64,000 nt of DNA from Aplysia californica (taxonomy: Eukaryota; Mollusca; Gastropoda; Aplysiida; Aplysiidae): positions 858,801-922,800 of the forward strand of contig NW_004797457.1 of assembly GCF_000002075.1 (NCBI RefSeq), written 5' to 3'. Below the pieces are notes generated by a model that saw only the letters and a program-made list of their open reading frames with translations, made no database searches and was not told the origin of the DNA. How positions within the stretch are numbered: the stretch's first letter is position 1; every line of letters starts with the position of its first letter. A program made the position numbers and the translations under genes. Below are positions 12,306 to 40,845 of the stretch, one piece after another.

Positions 12306-12985
12306 TGAGGCCTTATGAAAAAAATGCTGAAGCAAAAAGAGAAACCTGAAAGCCGCGCACACCCATGAGTGGATACGAAGCTTTTAAATGCTAAAAACTG
12401 TTGCAAACTTTTCTCTTCAAGAATTGGTCTCATTGGTCATAGCAAAAGCCACAAGTTATGTAAACCTATATGTGAGGCAGCGTGATGGAATCAGGCGCTC
12501 ATCAAAATAGTGAAGGTAAAGAAATTGGCACTCTTCCACTTGTTTGGCAATTTTTACCAAAATTTTGTGTTTTTGCTCAACACCTTTTAGGTCCTTTTTA
12601 GAAGCCATTTCAGTGTGAATTATATTGAAAAACGTTGATTACACAAAGTGTAAATTGTCAGTTTCGACGGACTCTCAGGTTTTGCAAATAACCAATCTTT
12701 GGTGGCCATTTTCTAGCAAATTCCACCTTTGAAACCAGGCGACCCCCACCTCCTTCAATTGCAAAACATCTCAACTTGTATTTAAAGATAAATGGGTATT
12801 TCTTTCATCAAAAGCAAGGCGAATGAACAAGCTTTAAGACAATACCAATAATTTCCCATGCCTAAAGACTGACGAGCGCCTGATTCCACTGCGTCGTGAT
12901 TCATATTTCTTTTATTTTACTTTAAAATATTCTCCTTTGCAGATGCATTGGTCATTGTCAGACATTGACAGACAAACTATCATTA
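12306..12985 (+). mobile_element. LINE C-terminal fragment split by a MITE
   Basis: 12306-12473 and 12899-12985 match consecutive parts of the LINE end at 38068-38470: the zinc-finger-like AAACTTTTCTC...AGAATTGGTCTCA...AAGCCACAAG, then ATATTCTCCTTTGC(A/G)GATG. The MITE at 12474-12898 sits exactly between them, so it landed in an already integrated LINE. Confidence 0.75.
12474..12898 (+). mobile_element. MITE family A, full copy
   Basis: About 425 bp with imperfect ~25-bp inverted ends around GGAATCAGGCGCTC on the left and GAGCGCCTGATTCC on the right. Other copies are 15932-17355 (inverted and interrupted), 31065-31265 (partial) and 36550-36984. No reading frame; superfamily not assigned because the target duplication is unclear. 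Confidence 0.85.
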
Positions 12986-13073
12986 TTATTGTCATTATTA
13001 GCCTATTGTTGTTATTATTATAACTGTAGCCGATTGCTATTTATATGGTAAGCTTAGGCCTATATAATAACTA

Positions 13074-13853
13074 CAGTCGAACCTGCCCTGACGGCCACCT
13101 CTATAAGACGGCCACCTGTGCAAACGGCCACTTTCCATTTCCCCCCTTGCGTTTTTTCTATATAATTTAACTGTGTAAAACGGGCACCTGTCCAACACGG
13201 CCGCGGCCACCATATTTTAACACACAACCCCTATCACACTAAGCAATAACACCTGTCTTAGACGGTCACCTTAGTGGCTCCATTACGTTTTGTCTCAAAT
13301 TGTGCACTGGCCCCTGGCGTTGTGGGGGAGCCGTCATAATTCAATCACCTCCAACTGATCATGTTAGGTAGGCCCCTCCCACTGTTGACCAATAGGTACC
13401 AATCTTCAGCTGCTGGTGAGGTAAGCGTGTGATAAAACATAAACCCCGCCCAGAACTCATACACAAATCGTAAGTGAGATGAGTGGTCACTGTTTGCCCA
13501 GTCTGTAACAAAGAAACAATGGACGTCAACATGAACTTGTGACAGAAGCGTCGCTCGTTCTCTGAGTGGTGGCGACCATGTGTTTGTTTTAACATGGTAC
13601 TCAGTCTTCCCCGTCTGATACATTTCGTTTTATTGTCACTCTTGCACAAAATCAGCAACGAAATAAAAATAACAAACAAAATACAAACCAACAACAACAA
13701 AAACAAGAAACAAAGCGGCTACTTTCGATTGGGACTTCGGATGGGAATGGTTTGCTTTCTTCATCTTGATTAGTCCTGCCTAAGACGGCCACCTGTCTTA
13801 TACGGCCACTTTTCTCCTCGACAATGGGTGGCCGTCTTACACAGGTTTGACTG
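13074..13853. mobile_element. TA-flanked MITE, longest copy of the ACGGCCACC family
   Basis: It starts CAGTCGAACCTGCC and ends GGTTTGACTG, with TA at 13072-13073 and 13854-13855. Subterminal AGACGGCCACCTGT units repeat several times in both arms. Short 110-215-bp relatives are scattered through all three genes. It resembles mariner/Tigger non-autonomous elements; no transposase seen. Confidence 0.85.
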
Positions 13854-13961
13854 TATTTCAATAAAACTGCTTATGTGGAGAGGGGGGCACGGTAAAAAAT
13901 GAGTAGGATGACAGAGAACACAACACAGTTGGCTGGAACAGTTTTATGACAAAAAACAGGT

Positions 13962-14296
13962 TCGCAAACAAAAATTTGTGTTTTCGAACCACATTATATG
14001 AGGGGCCTGACGTTGTGTCCTTGGAAAAAGCACATTACACAAAGTTTTTTTCCTCCACCCAGGTGGGAATGGGTGACTGTCTATAGCCTGCAAAAGATCG
14101 TTTCAGTTTGTTAGTTTTTGAACACTTGAGCGGCACTTGCATATATATGTACTATGCTTTCTGGAAAGCCGAGAATGTTTCTAGGGTCTGATGGGGTAAT
14201 AATAGCCTCTAGATTGCAAAGCCAATGAAGCTTGCTGATGAACGGGCATAGGCCTATGCAGTATACAAATGCTATTTTATTATTATTATTATTATA
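13962..14296 (+). mobile_element. SINE family 1, decayed copy
   Basis: A TTCGAACC box-B remnant, then CTGACGTTGTGTCC, CACCCAGGTGGGAATGGGT, GAGAATGTTTCTAGGGTCTG, ending in TACAAATGCTATT and an (ATT)n tail. Confidence 0.8.
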
Positions 14297-15931
14297 AGAA
14301 AAACAGAGCTGATCGGGAGACTGACAATAGGAAGGACTGGGGAACCTTGATCACCAATGTCTGCTCCAGATCTGGCTCCTGAAGAAGAAGAAGAAAAAGA
14401 AGCAACAACAACAACAACAACAACAATTCCGGCAGTGGCATATCTTTGGGGAGGATTCAGGGAGGTTGGACTGCCTCACCCGCTACCCAAGCGATGCAGT
14501 GGCCCTGGCGAAGAGCACGCTCTTCGGGGCTCCAAACATTTCGAAAGAACAGGCTACCTGACTCACGTACACACATACAACAACCACAACAACAAACAAC
14601 AACAACAAGAAAAAGAAGAAAACAAGGAGAGGGGATTATCATATTTCAAGAGTAATTCACAGAAAGCCTTTATAGTTGCTCAAGCTAATATTTCTGCAAG
14701 CAAAGTTAAATCTAGGCATACGAGCTATTTCAACAAGCATATGTACAATAATATTTTGTACTTTACTTTGCATAGACGTTTTTGAATTGAAACTCTAAGT
14801 TTTTATAAATTTATAATTTATTTCAGAGATGCATAAAGAAGAGGAACATAATTTCGCTCTTTTTTCAAAGCTTTGCATGTCAAGAATTATCCAGGGGTGG
14901 AAAAGACAATTTGAAGGATAAATTGTTTACAATTTTTTTTTAATGTAGTTTTTGATACAATAATCAACCAATTTGTATCAATACAAAAAATTCGACTATA
15001 TTTTGTCCCGGTTCCTAGAGGGAATAGTTTTACTTTTACTTTTCCGAAAAGAAAGAATTCTATGATAATAGTTTACCTTGACAATGATGGCTTCTTTTAC
15101 TTTTAGTGTAAGTTTTATTCGATGTTCGATGAATAGGCTACTTTCGGAAGAAATTATTCTTCTATGTGGTGTGCCTACAATATTTAGCTGATATGGCTTG
15201 GTATTGTTTAATTAGGTAAAGTGGTGGAATACCCATCCCCTCCAAAAAGTGAAGGCAGAGAGTTATATGGATCCCGATCATGGCAGCGATTGCATCGGTG
15301 GTAACAATTTACTTCTTGTACTTGTAACTCAAATCGTTGTTGCAATAAGATCTAGATCTAGATCTAGATTCTAGATTAGTTGTCGATTGTGCCAATTTTT
15401 CTTTGACACAGGTCTTTTCCCGTCATGTCGGAAGCGTTATTTAAGCCTCAGGGTTCTTAATTCTAATTTCTGCGACACGGATCTTTTCCCAGTATGTTGG
15501 AAGTGTTGTTTTTAAGGCTTAAATTTAAGGCTCAGATTTAGGGTACTGAATTCTGGTAAGAGCTTCTTTTGCCCACTTAATCCTAATTTACGCCAGCTAA
15601 TGCCCATAATCCACCCTTTACTTATACTTACCCTGACCCCGCTGTACTAAATTCAGGCAAATCTATGAACTTATGATGGACTAGATCTATGTCAGTATGT
15701 GTTTATTATGTGTATCAACGCCTATAACATATCAGGGAGGGTGTACTTGGCATTGAAATGCAATGATTTGCCTCTGACGAGGTGAAGCTAGCAGTAGAGA
15801 GTTCTCAGTTTTACATAGAAGACTGTCTCTGATTCAATTTGCAGTGCATATTCGTGTATCTTTTTTAAATTATAGTATCTGCTGTTTATAGAGAGAATTA
15901 TAAAGAGAGAATTGTATATCGATACATGTGT
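14297..15931. other. Intergenic stretch with GAA/CAA simple repeats
   Basis: 14380-14430 and 14576-14620 are GAA/CAA-type simple repeats. A chance frame between them ends in a zinc-finger-like HFERTGYLTHVHTY that may be LINE debris. 15348-15376 is a run of self-complementary AGATCT units. No exon was identified. Confidence 0.45.
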
Positions 15932-17355
15932 CACGACGCAGTGGAATCAGGGGCTCATCAATTTTTGGGCATATGGTTTTATTGATATCATTTTAAAGGT
16001 TGTTCCTTGCTTTTAATGAAAAAAATATCCATTTATCAAGAATAGAAGTCGAGATATTTGCGATTGAAGAAGGTGGGATTGCCTGGTTTCAGAGGTAAAA
16101 TTAGTGAGAAAATGGCCGCCAAAGTTTGGTGACTTCCACAGCTTAAGAGTCCTTGGATACTGCAAATTTACATTTTTTGTATCTTTAATCAACATTTTTC
16201 CATTTTAATTTCTCACATAAAAATGTTTTTTAACTCATTCGCTATGTATTATTTTCGGCTGGTGGACGAATTTTTTTCGGGAAGGCGAATTGAGATGATG
16301 ATTAGTGCGCAGTTCAAAGGTCTTTGGGGCCACAAATTCAAATAAATATTAACATATTATGTACCGAAATGTTCAGTATGATTTGTAGAATACATCTGTA
16401 AAGTTTATTTGTGAATTTGTAACTTTGGTTCCTGTAAGAGGCGATTATGCAACACAATTTTGCTTGTATGCAGATAAAATTTGAAAATAAAAAATTAATC
16501 ATCTTCGGTTAAACTCAAAAAGTTGTTTGCACCTTGTCAAATGATACATCAAAATAACCATAAATGAATATAGAATTGGAAAATATGGAAAAATTTGCAG
16601 TTATTTACATACATTCCATAAAATTTGCACTTTTGGATCATGACATCCGATTTTGAAAAAAAAAAAAATTTATAATCTTGAAAAATGGACAAGATGTATT
16701 CACAAACAGAAAACCCCCCACTAGCATTGTATATGGAATTATTCAGAATTGCATTTGGAATAAACCTACACACGTCTTGAGTGGTACTTTTTGTGTAATT
16801 TCACAAAAAATTGTGATTTTTGGGAGAAAAAAAATAATTTGACAATTTAGATCTAGCACTGAAAAATATTGATTTCTCAATAACAGAGTAATGGCAATTT
16901 GAGCCCAATTGTATTAATATTCTAAAAAATAATCCTACATTTCTTTAGTGTGCAAAATAATGATATATTTTGTAGTGTCAAAGTAGTAAGACTGGGGTCT
17001 GGGCTATAATTTGAGAATCGCGATAAAACGAAGTCGCATAAACTTCGAAATCGTGTTTCAACCCGGAAGTCAACATTATATTATGACCTTTATTCTAACA
17101 TGGATATGTGGATTGGAATAGAATCTACACTGAAATGGAAGATCGGTTTTTGAGCCGCCGGGGGCGGCTTAGCATACTGACGGCACTTAAGCCGCGCCGC
17201 CCCCCCACGGCTCGGCGTAGCGAATGAGTTAATGGGCGTACAAGGTGTTGAGTCAAAAAACAAAAGGCCGAATTTATTCAAACTGGACGAAAAATGCTGG
17301 GGTTTTTAAAAATTTCATTATTTTGACGAGCGCCTGGTTTCACCACGATGCCTCT
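15932..17355 (-). mobile_element. MITE family A copy, interrupted by a piggyBac-like element
   Basis: The left end is CACGACGCAGTGGAATCAG, the right end CGCCTGGTTTCACCACGATG, and the body is the reverse of the copy at 12474. Positions 16230-17232 are a separate TTAA element inserted within it. The right end stops 4-5 bases before the proposed CAPS2 start codon. Confidence 0.85.
16230..17232. mobile_element. piggyBac-like non-autonomous element (TTAA family B), nested
   Basis: TTAACTCATTCGCTATG at the left and CGTAGCGAATGAGTTAA at the right, TTAA duplicated. It is collinear with 3499-4529. It is a complete insertion into MITE family A and so is younger than its host element. Confidence 0.9.
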
Positions 17356-17358
17356 CAT

Positions 17359-32996
<15,638 letters not shown>

Positions 32997-33947
32997 AAAA
33001 CTGTCAGTGATTCCTATTCTGGTTTAGCAGTATTCTTGTTTTGACTCTTATCACTTGCACATATCACGTTTTCATGATATAAAACTGACAAAGTCGAGTC
33101 TTTCCACTTTGTAATATGGAGGATGGTGGTCGTTATACAATTGATCTCATAGAGAACAAAGGTATAATCTACAAGTATTACGAATATAATTTCACAGGTT
33201 AGTTTCAACTTATTTTGTGTTCACATGAAACTTTTCTGCTTGAATGCCCAATCTAGGATCAACTTTGATGATGATGATCCTTCTCCCAATTTTATGTGCG
33301 AGCGGGATTTGAAATTACTTTTTGTCTCGCCTCCCTGAGATACTCCTTATTGTGGGGAAATAACTTGACAAACTCACTGCGTTAATAGCCATGGTTCTCT
33401 ATTCGTGACAAGGTGTTTAGAGAATGGTACCGGTCATCAGCCCTTATATGACTTAATATTTTTGCAAGGGCTGTAAAATTCTTACTAAAGCTAAAACTTA
33501 CTGGTTGGTCCTACTTCTTTTCTATACCCTTATGGTTGCAGTCTTTCCCTCTTACTTTTTTTCCAAGCCCAAAATGATGTTGATTGTGTCTCAAACCTTA
33601 TAAAATATCACACGTGTACATATAATGCTTTTGTAAAAATTTGGTTAAGGCAGGTAGAGAGGATGTGCCACAATACACGTGTTAATTGCATAATATTAAA
33701 GGATGAGCTGATTTGGTGGTGAGAGAAATGGGTTACTTGTGAGAAGACGTCCCTATTTAACTGTTGAACTGTCAGGAGGTTATAAATGTTGGCAGGCCTT
33801 GGGCAGGAGGCCTAATTAACTGTCAAGGTGTTGCTGTTCGAAGAGTTAGTTTTATGGATTCGGCAGTGTGGCCACCAAAAGGGAAATGACCTGATTTTTG
33901 TCAGGAGGCAATTTGGTTTCCTTTTTTCCAGCTTGTGTGAACAAAAC

Positions 33948-34235
33948 TTAACTCTTTATCTCCGGCAAGTCACTCCCAGCGGCTCGCAGTCGGAACCACT
34001 GTGCTGGCTCGGGCCCATTCCTTTACGCCGACTTCGATATCAAATTACTTTTCAGCAATTGCTGAAAACAGGTCTCTTTTATGGGAATTTCATTCTTTAG
34101 ATGAAGAACTATCAAACTAAGTTCACTTGTTTTGATTTAATAGCAATGTAGTGACGATTTTGTCAGTATTAGATTTAGTACCAAAAAAAGGGCCCCGGCA
34201 TAGTGGGTTTACCCCCCTCCGAGATAAAGAGTTAA
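33948..34235. mobile_element. piggyBac-like MITE (TTAA family C), full copy
   Basis: Perfect 15-bp mirror ends TTAACTCTTTATCTC and GAGATAAAGAGTTAA, TTAA at both borders, 288 bp. A truncated reverse copy is at 31610-31799. Confidence 0.9.
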
Positions 34236-35268
34236 GGAACATAAGGAGGGAACAACATAAGGTGCATGATTCAAGAAACAAATTAATAAGATTGTCAATA
34301 TGCATTTTAACCAGTGGATTACACTTGAACTTTGAAAACTGAGGTGCTGATTATGAAAATATGAGATTAGATTTTTCATCGGAACTTCAAATTGGAAATT
34401 ATTTTAGCTCTTGTTGGGCTATGACTGATGAGGCATCACACAACCTGACTAAAATGCAACATGCAGCATTCCAACTGACCCATCTTTTGTTGTGGGGAGT
34501 CTTGTCATTTTAGCAAACATATCCAAATGGGTTATTTTGACATGTTAACGAAATATCTATTTAGAAATGTTATATTCATACCACTAACCTTCCTTGGTTT
34601 GCCAGTAGCTTAAAACTTTAAAAAAATGTATTTAATGTTGTTTGACAAATGGTGTCTGGTACTTTAAGAACTGTTGAGATGTTTATCTGAAGAATGTGTT
34701 TGATGTGAATGCAGTGAGTTAACCCAACCTTAATTTGACTCATTTATGGTAGCTTTCTGCATACTAAGCTCATACAATTCTCTCTGAGGTAAGCAATGCA
34801 TTACTTGGTGTGTTGCTATCTTTAGCTTTCTATAAAGTGTATATATCTACACATATTCCAAAGCAAATTTGATATACCATAAAGAACACACTAGGGTAGA
34901 TCAGACATCTGCCTTTGATTGTCATGGTGTCTAGAATGAAGGAGTATTTAAGCAGCCCTTTTGTATATTTAGAAAAATTGTATTTGTTTTATTTATTTAA
35001 AACATTGATGATTGTTTTGACTCGACATATAATGTTTGTATGAAGCATTTTTTCTCTAAGAAAAAAGCAGTTTGGTGGTTGTTTTCCTCAAGCAGGGTGC
35101 TACACTTAATTTGTACTTACTTGCATTTGTGTGGATGTGTTTTATCACAATGTACACTAGTGAGAAACACCACATGTTGTTACGTGTTCATGAGTGGTGT
35201 CAAATCATTCCTCTGTTTGAAGTTCTGTTTATTTGAATTGCGAATTTCATGTGAACAGATATATTAAA

Positions 35269-35274
35269 AATAAA
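35269..35274 (+). terminator. Candidate poly(A) signal AATAAA
   Basis: In TTAAAAATAAATTTAAG, about 2.3 kb past the CAPS2 stop. Another AATAAA lies at 36438-36443. Confidence 0.35.
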
Positions 35275-36077
35275 TTTAAGTCACATTCCAACTACATGTG
35301 TAGTGTAAAGCGAGGCATAGATGTTGTATCAGAATTGTTGTTGCTGCAAGGTGAGTCCAGTGTAAAGTATCATAAGCAGAATGTATTGTTTCTGTAACTG
35401 TTTGAGATCCATTCTGTTGCCATAGTGACGCTACTCATTGATTTTAACCAGCAGAGAAACATTTTTAACTGTTGAACTTTCTACTAATAGAGACATGTTT
35501 GATACTTCAAAATTCAACCCCCAAAAAATAACAATTTGTGTTACCTATTAATGTTGATGACATGTGTGAGACAAGCACATACTTTTGTAGATTTCTTAAT
35601 TCTGTTTTTAAAGACTTGCATGGACTTGGGAAATTTTGAAAATGAGCATCCGGTCTGTACTTGAGATGTTTCTAGATGGGGCTTGAACCTCTAAAGAGTA
35701 CAAAAAACCATTCCACATAATCACAATGTCGAACGTTTATAACTTTGCTGTAATATTCTACATGTCGAATGCTGCACAGTCACTTCTTTGGACTAGACCA
35801 CCCAGTTTTTGCCAAGGATTTGGCACTAGCCAGTAACATTATACACCTACTTTTCTTTTGAATGACACACTTTGTAACTATGTCTGAAGGCATTCAGTTC
35901 GGTAGAAGCAAATTGAAGAGTGGATTTTCCAAAACACAATATATTCATTTTTGATGAAAGAGGAAAAAGTACCTTAATTACACATGGTGATTTTGTAGAC
36001 ATATTTTCATCAGACTTACCTCTACAGGCATACAAAAGCAGATGAAAGAAAAACAGCGGTTTAGAGTAACAACTTGA

Positions 36078-36130
36078 CGCTTATATGACCTTATGCAGTT
36101 GTGAGCGCCGTAAAAACCCTCTACTAAAAA
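36078..36130 (+). mobile_element. SINE family 4 tail only
   Basis: CGCTTATATGACCTTATGCAG through GTAAAAACCCTCTACTAAA and an A-rich end. Related tails are at 33447-33490, 44312-44363 (reverse) and 52072-52117. Confidence 0.6.
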
Positions 36131-36549
36131 AAAAAAGAAAAAGAGTAACAACTTTTTATAAAAAGATTTTCTCAATTTTCTCACTTTAAAGTAAACTACT
36201 GAGTTATTATTGAGTTTACTAAAACATTCTTCTCAAGCCAACTTCATTCTTTGACAGTCAACTCTGTGAAAGTATAATTTCATTTTACAGTCACAGTTTG
36301 CAGTGTGGCTTCTTGTTCCTTGTTTTATTAAAATTAAGTGTTCCTTATCTGTCAGGACTGTTATGATATATACATTCCATGTTAATGGTTGTCTTGTAAT
36401 GTATTTTATGAACATGTTTTTTTTTCAACAAATAATCATAATAAAGTCAAAGTCACTTGTGTCAGAGCGTTGTGCTGGTTTATCTAAAAGTACTTTCCAC
36501 TACTATATATTATGTGATGGAGTGGTGCTCTTCCTTCACCTACATTTGT

Positions 36550-36984
36550 GAGGCAGCGTGGTGAAATCAGGCACTCATCAAAACAATGAAATCAAAGAAA
36601 ACAGCTTTTTTCTGGGTGTTGGGCAATTTTTTTTTAATGTTCTTTTTTGGCTCAACACCTTTTATGTCCTTTTAAAAAGGCGTTTCTGTGTGGATGTTAA
36701 TGAAAAACTTTCCTTAAAAGCACAAAAAATGTAAATTTCCAGTTTCATAAGACACTCATGCTTTGGAAGTCACCAAACTTTGACGACCATTTTCTCACTA
36801 ATTTTACCTCATATATCAGGCAACCCTCACCTCCTTCAATGGCAAACATCTCAACTTCTATTCCAGAAAGACGGGTATTTTTTTTTCTGCCAAATGCAGA
36901 CAAATGAACAAGCTGTAAGATGATATTAATAACTCTCTCTATATATACCCATAAATTGACGAGCGATGATTCCACAGCGTCGTA
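36550..36984 (+). mobile_element. MITE family A, full copy
   Basis: GAGGCAGCGTGGTGAAATCAG on the left, GACGAGCGATGATTCCACAG on the right, and an interior collinear with 12474-12898. Intergenic between the convergent genes. Confidence 0.88.
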
Positions 36985-38067
36985 ACACATAATTTACTGT
37001 TTAGTAGTTTACGCAATCTCAGTACTTAATGCTCCATTTTTGGCCACCAACTGGCTCCCCATCACAGCACACTATGGGAAATTGGTATTCTTCACTAAGT
37101 TCAGAGTTTATGTAAAATAAGAGGAAAATCCTTTACAAATAGAGAAAATGGATTTTAGATGTTCCCCATCCCCATTTTTCTAGTGCTGATGGATTTACAT
37201 CACCCTCGGGAAAAGAGCAATGTGACCAGTGTTAATGGTATCAGTGGCCATTGGGTGAAGAACAGTGATCTAAAAAAATTACTGTCTAAAGCTTTAACAA
37301 AAAGCTGCATCATAACTTTAAAAATGAGCAACAGAGGCTTTTCCACCACTTTGAGAATGTCCCCTTATGAATGATGTAACAGTAACCATTCACACAAGAC
37401 CAAATAAGAGAGCAACTTTAAACTCTCAAAATGTTTTTCAAAAAATAGGAATGTTTTATTATCCAATTGCACTAAAAGTGATGGATATATAATGTAGGCA
37501 ACAATGTTTTACAAGCTTCAGATCATGTTTGGATCATTTACACAAATAAAAGTGTACAATGCAATCAACATTTAAGGTCAGGCAGCCATTGAAAGAAGTG
37601 ACTTATCAAAAGTCAGTCACGCAGTAAAGGGAAAGTTTACAATCAATTATCTGTCTTATTCTAATCTTATAACCCATTTAACACAGTCAGCAAATTTTTA
37701 GGTTGATAAAGTTTTAGAGAAAGTACACTTTTCTTTTCTCCTTTTAATATAAAATTAAACAGCACTATAAAACAGAAGAAAAAAAATTAGATAAAAGATT
37801 GGGCAAAATTAACGATTTTTTGAGTTGTCAGTTTCCTAAATGCGATACTCATTTTCCTGAAGTATATATAGTTACAGATGAAGTGTTTTGTGAAAAAATG
37901 CGTTATGTCCAAAGTTTTATGTTCCGCTTTATCTCCCTTAGTGGGAGGTTTAGTTTTAATCTTTATTTTATTACAAGACATGAAGTGACCAATTATTATT
38001 TTATACATCTTCGATTCTGTGTTATATTTTAAAACAGCATACTGCATACTGATCATAACCAAATAAG
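36985..38067. other. Intergenic stretch, no feature seen
   Basis: AT-rich, with chance short frames only. Confidence 0.5.
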
Positions 38068-38470
38068 GTTGGCGCCCCCAAAAAAGTGCTACAAGGACAC
38101 CCTGAAAGTGTCCCTGAAGGCCTTCAACATAAATCCTTTTACATGGGAGGGCCTTGCTCCTGACAGACTCAGCAGGAGAGCTGCAGTCACAGTAGGCAGC
38201 AAATCACACAAGGCTTCGTGAATATAAGAAATGCTGAAACCAAGAAAAAAGCCTACAAGCTGCGCACATTCCACAAGTGGAAGGGGAGCCTTTAAATGTA
38301 CAAAATGAGGCAAACATTTTTCTGCCAGAATTGGTCTCAACAGCCACAGCAGAAGCCACAAGTCATCATTACCTCTAATTCTTCAAATTCTTCTATTTAG
38401 CTGGAGAAATATTCTCCTTTGCGGATGTATGGGTCATCGTCAGACATTGATGGATGAGCTATTATTTTTA
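38068..38470 (+). mobile_element. LINE C-terminal fragment with a zinc-finger-like end
   Basis: The frame begins APPKKCYKDTLKVSLKAF and continues NPFTWEGLAPDRLS. Downstream, after decay, FKCTK and ARIGLNSHSRSHK form a C2H2-like motif typical of some metazoan LINE ORF2 ends. The 3' segment is shared with 12899-12985. Reverse transcriptase is absent. Confidence 0.8.
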
Positions 38471-39262
38471 TTGATCATTACTCAAATGTTCAGCTTTTAA
38501 AAAAAATTTGTTGTTGTCATAAAGCTCTTTAAATTTTGGGCTTTGACTTGTTTTTAGTTATTATCATTTAAAGTCATTGGTCTGTAATCTTAGTTTTAAA
38601 CTTAAAGACAAATTAAAATGTGAAAGTATTTTTTGTTTTGTGGAAAACTGTCTGTCTGAGAACAGTGTTGAAAAGGTGGACTTTCAAAACCAAAATGTAT
38701 TTGTCTGATGTGTATCAGGTGAAAATTATAATGAACTAACAGTTTGCTGGTTATTAGAATGAAATGGACACTACACATTCATTGTACTTATGATAAAATT
38801 GCTTTTCTTTACATAAATGAATACCTCATACTGTCTTAAACGACAAATATTGGTGAACCAGGGTTCCATATCATGGCAGTATACTTGCTGCTAAATGTCT
38901 CTCACATTAGAACAAATAGAAAAGCAAAAGCATGACAATAAGTATCTCAGCACAACCAAGCTACACGAGAGCATGACAAAGAAAACAAAATGTGCTACAA
39001 CAGTACAAACCTTTCATCATGAAATGCCCTTTGATATTCCGAATTGTCTAGTATTTATTAGAATGTATCAGGTACCGTACATGAAAAAAAAGTCTTTTAT
39101 GAATGCAATCCGCAAAATACAAAAGGACTAAAACATTTAAAATACCACAAAGGCAGACTTGTCCAGTTTATTTGATTCTTCTTTGTGTGGTCATGTTCCC
39201 AACAAATGCTTTTGCTACTTTAGGGGGATGATACAATGGTATACAGGTGCTTGTGGAACTTA

Positions 39263-39300
<38 letters not shown>

Positions 39301-39357
39301 ACGCACACACACGCATGCATGCATGCACACACACATATATATACACACAAACACATA
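39263..39357. repeat. (CA)n microsatellite
   Basis: CA runs with GCATGCATGCATGCA and TATATATA interruptions, intergenic. Confidence 0.95.
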
Positions 39358-40711
39358 TGTATGTAACATATTGCTGTCAACATGAAAAGTAGGAAATACA
39401 TTCATGAAAAGACTTTCTCTATCTTTAATCATATGTGTCAAAAATACCTGTCTTATCATAGAAAAACCAAACTCTCTTTATCACAGCAATTTGTTTAGTT
39501 ATCTTCTTAACGGCCTTTCATGCTAGAATAATTTATTATTGGCACAACCATTTAATCATAAGTTTCACCCGATACACCTTGACAGCAATCACACTGATCC
39601 ATAAAGGTGAAATGTAATAAATCTCTACTCGTATCAGCATTTTTTTTTGGAGGGGGGGGGGCAGTTATATCTGGCACAGCAATAAACTTGATAAATAATT
39701 CATACTGACTGCTTAGTGTAACTCTCCACCATACATCTTTTTGAAAAGAGAGGTATGACGGAGTTTTACACCGAGCAATCAATATAAAAATTGAAAGGTT
39801 GTCACTCTTCAGCCATCTTATTTACGTATGCTGCAATTTTGTCTTACAGTCCAATGTACTATATTATGTCATTTGTTCTGAACTATAGTGTAACCCTGTA
39901 TTCGAGCAATCAACATCCATGAGCTCAAACTATGAGCAAGCAAAACAGTGCACATTCTCAGAAGTTCGTAGTATTAAAATATCCTGAAAATAGCATAATC
40001 CACATGGATGTTGAAGGGAGAAAAAAAAATCTAATCTTGCTACTTTTAGGTGAAACAAGGTCATTCACAATATTCGAGCTTCAGTGTGAAAAGGTTCATA
40101 CTGTTTACATAAGCTTAATTTGCATGACCAGCTAAACAAAACCTTTCTCAAGTGTACTATGCTACCACCAATAGAGAGATGATAAAAAATACTGGACAGA
40201 AGGCTAAAGGCTGACTGAACGCATGACAGTCAGGCAGGACAGATTGGCTTGAAGAGCCATGGCGCTCGCCGAAGTCCTGGGATGACACCTAACAATAACT
40301 TTGCTTCATTCATTTTTAATTGTGAAGCCAAAAACATCATACAGTATATAAAATAGAAGCCCATAGCAAGACTAATATACATAAGGATGTGGTTATAACT
40401 ATTATCAGGGTAAGGAGGCAAAAGGCATAATGTATGCAAATATGGCTGTCAACTTTATAAAGCTGAAACACGACTTTTGGAACTTGTTGAGCAATAAGCA
40501 ATGTGAAAGTACCGACGATGCATACAAAAAAGAGACGAAACCAGAACAAAAAATTTGTAAAAGAATTTAAGTCCAGAAAAATCCTTTATATGATTCTTAG
40601 AATTCCAGAAATTTGTGGAAAGTGGCATCTCTACATTTACACTGTCTTATCTTCCCCAGCAAACCATTTGATTGCCAATGCCTTACATCCCCTTCAAGAC
40701 TATTTACATCA

Positions 40712-40845
40712 TTCAGGGAGCAGGCTGAGTGGGACACAGCATCCCAGCAGACAGACAGAGATACTTAACACAATGGATTTCCCCACAGGGGAATCAAACT
40801 CACATCTATTGCATGCCTAACCATCACACCATGATAGACCCTGGT
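40712..40845 (-). mobile_element. SINE family 2 copy
   Basis: CAGGCTGAGTGGGACACAGC, CATCCCAGCAGACAGACAGAG, GGGAATCAAACTCACATCT and CTAACCATCACACCA: body followed by a reversed tRNA-like head. Confidence 0.8.

Larger units (their letters stand above)
32997..35275 (+). other. Probable 3' untranslated region of CAPS2
   Basis: Non-coding sequence from the TAA to an AATAAA at 35269-35274. It holds a SINE-4 tail at 33447-33490 and a TTAA element at 33948-34235. The extent is inferred only from the poly(A) hexamer. Confidence 0.4.

Noticed and set aside
14357-14785. 142-residue frame with poly-Thr
   Set aside because: GAA/CAA repeats; at most LINE debris.
15348-15376. AGATCT palindrome array as a regulatory site
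   Set aside because: Self-complementary, but simple repeats of the same motif also occur in transposon copies (4110, 8130, 16848); no sign of function.
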